A DNA stretch of 64,000 nt, taken from the NCBI RefSeq assembly GCF_021390535.1, contig NZ_JAJUXG010000001.1:1-64000 (forward strand), read 5' to 3'. This document shows, piece after piece, positions 63,255 through 64,000 of the stretch. The number at the start of each line of letters is the position of its first letter. Position 1 is the stretch's first letter. The translations under genes were made by a program, and so were the position numbers. This stretch comes from Dyadobacter sp. CY312. Its GTDB lineage: Bacteria > Bacteroidota > Bacteroidia > Cytophagales > Spirosomataceae. The notes beneath the pieces are model-generated. The model was not told where the DNA came from. It saw nothing but the letters and a program-made list of their open reading frames with translations, and searched no databases.

Positions 63255-63518
63255 ATGAAAAATGCAAAAAACATGATAGCTGCTGCCATGATGGTATTGA
63301 CTATCGCTACTTACGCTAACGCAAATACAACCATAAATACATCTGTTGAGGAAAAGGGAAAGGTATCAGTTCTTACCAACACGTTGCCAGCAACGCTTCC
63401 GGTATTGGAAACTCCTGCTCCTCAGGTTGTAAAGTCATCAAATGACACCAACAAACAAAATGCAGTACAAAAAGCAGCTATCGTAGAACTTCAGCTAAAA
63501 AGTCAGTCTGCGAAGTAA
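63255..63518 (+). CDS. small secreted peptide, function unknown
   Basis: This 87-residue precursor has signal MKNAKNMIAAAMMVLTIATY (cut near NANT). The mature part of about 63 residues is Thr/Val/Ala-rich with two proline stretches (LPATLPVLETPAPQ) and a Gln/Lys-rich tail. No domain is known to me. Good promoter and terminator signals on both sides show that it is a real transcription unit. Confidence 0.65.
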   Translation: MKNAKNMIAAAMMVLTIATYANANTTINTSVEEKGKVSVLTNTLPATLPVLETPAPQVVKSSNDTNKQNAVQKAAIVELQLKSQSAK

Positions 63519-63569
63519 GAAAATATAACCTTGGTTTAGCAAGGTTTTGGATTGAGAATGAGATTGTTT

Positions 63570-63601
63570 AAAAAGGGTGGATTTATATCTACCCTTTTTT
63601 T
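63570..63601 (+). terminator. terminator of the small secreted-peptide gene
   Basis: AAAAAGGGT (63570-63578) pairs with ACCCTTTTT (63591-63599) around a 12-base loop, continuing into T's. Confidence 0.8.
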
Positions 63602-63605
63602 GTAC

Positions 63606-64000
63606 CTAAATGGCTTTCACCGAAGCCAGATTTCTTGTTTTGAGCCTCTCGTAAGTGCTCATTAATATTTGGTAATCGTCTATCACCCAGTTGCCTGTCG
63701 CATCTCCTTTATAACTTGTGGTCATCAGAAAATCTTCAAGGATAGCATACGCCAGCAGCGCTTCCTGCCGGGAGTGAAAGCTATTGACCCAGGTTTCCGG
63801 AATTTGTTCACGGTCAATTAATCCAATCCCACTTCTGTAAATCCTGATTATACCCTTTGAAAATTCCCAGGAAATAAGCTGCTGCTTACGTGTTTCCGCA
63901 GCTTTCAGCAGATATGCACTGTGGAGCAGGTAACCACGCAACCTCGCAAGTACCTCCTGTTTGTTTTCTGATTTATCGGGTCTGATCCGCCATTCGTTAT
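63606..64000 (-). CDS. hypothetical protein, N-terminus beyond the window
   Basis: The frame stays open to the right edge of the window (visible beginning NEWRIRPDKSENK), so the start is missing and about 131 residues are seen. The TTG at 63941 is only an internal codon. The sequence is mostly helical with an SWEFSKGIIRIYRSGIGL strand pair. I do not recognise a family. It ends four bases after the terminator of the convergent peptide gene. Confidence 0.6.
   Translation of the reverse strand, partial: NEWRIRPDKSENKQEVLARLRGYLLHSAYLLKAAETRKQQLISWEFSKGIIRIYRSGIGLIDREQIPETWVNSFHSRQEALLAYAILEDFLMTTSYKGDATGNWVIDDYQILMSTYERLKTRNLASVKAI

Overview
The window looks like chromosomal DNA of a Cytophagales-type Bacteroidota (Dyadobacter or a close relative would fit). 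Signs are two large secreted proteins with type IX secretion C-terminal sorting domains, a TonB-dependent receptor, PorT-like barrels, Bacteroidota promoter elements (TAnnTTTG with an upstream TTTG) and no strong Shine-Dalgarno sequences. The genus is an inference from gene content; nothing here proves it. The window opens inside a GT90 glycosyltransferase gene and closes inside an unrecognised gene.

Bases 620-10,340 are an accessory region. Small minus-strand genes (SRPBCC, lipoprotein, DinB, VOC, MltR-like, DUF7660 and unknowns) are separated by roughly 55-135 bp palindromic elements. Three of these (7446-7576, 8452-8572, 9191-9324) sit just after a stop codon and before the next gene and have complementary ends, like integron attC sites without an integrase. 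One cassette gene is broken by an in-frame stop, another is a decayed remnant, and there is a REP/MITE-like element with 24-bp inverted ends, a 51-bp direct repeat and a tRNA-like fold. A large T9SS-exported metalloprotease lies inside this region.

Bases 10,400-38,000 are mostly housekeeping and signalling genes: a TetR-regulated TolC-EmrA-EmrB efflux operon whose operator overlaps its own promoter, a DUF819 membrane protein, an SDR with an altered active site, DinB proteins, a histidine kinase, a receiver lacking its phosphoacceptor, an MscS channel, a second T9SS protein, MFS and VOC genes, rpiB, an e(P4)-type acid phosphatase, a SWIM/SNF2 helicase and a five-PAS hybrid kinase.

Bases 38,142-47,738 hold eight same-strand genes that I find the most interesting part. 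They are a flavoprotein disulfide reductase, an ABC ATPase and permease/binding-protein fusion resembling the ergothioneine importer EgtV/EgtU, egtB and egtD (ergothioneine synthesis), then a cyclic-nucleotide-domain histidine kinase, a receiver-glutaredoxin-like-thioredoxin-reductase-like fusion and a UBP zinc finger. The binding domain of the permease fusion is circularly permuted relative to OpuCC/EgtU. The receiver fusion has lost both redox CxxC motifs. The arrangement suggests a low-molecular-weight thiol (ergothioneine) unit joined to a redox-signalling module.

Bases 47,800-64,000 contain a ThuA-like lipoprotein, a four-gene operon (ModE-like regulator, TonB receptor, MauG-type di-haem peroxidase, molybdopterin-domain protein), a barrel protein, a pappalysin-like metalloprotease lipoprotein, a PVC-type haem dehydrogenase, a Tat-exported Gfo/Idh/MocA oxidoreductase, a small HTH protein, topoisomerase III and a small secreted peptide. 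No rRNA, canonical tRNA, CRISPR array or complete insertion sequence was seen.
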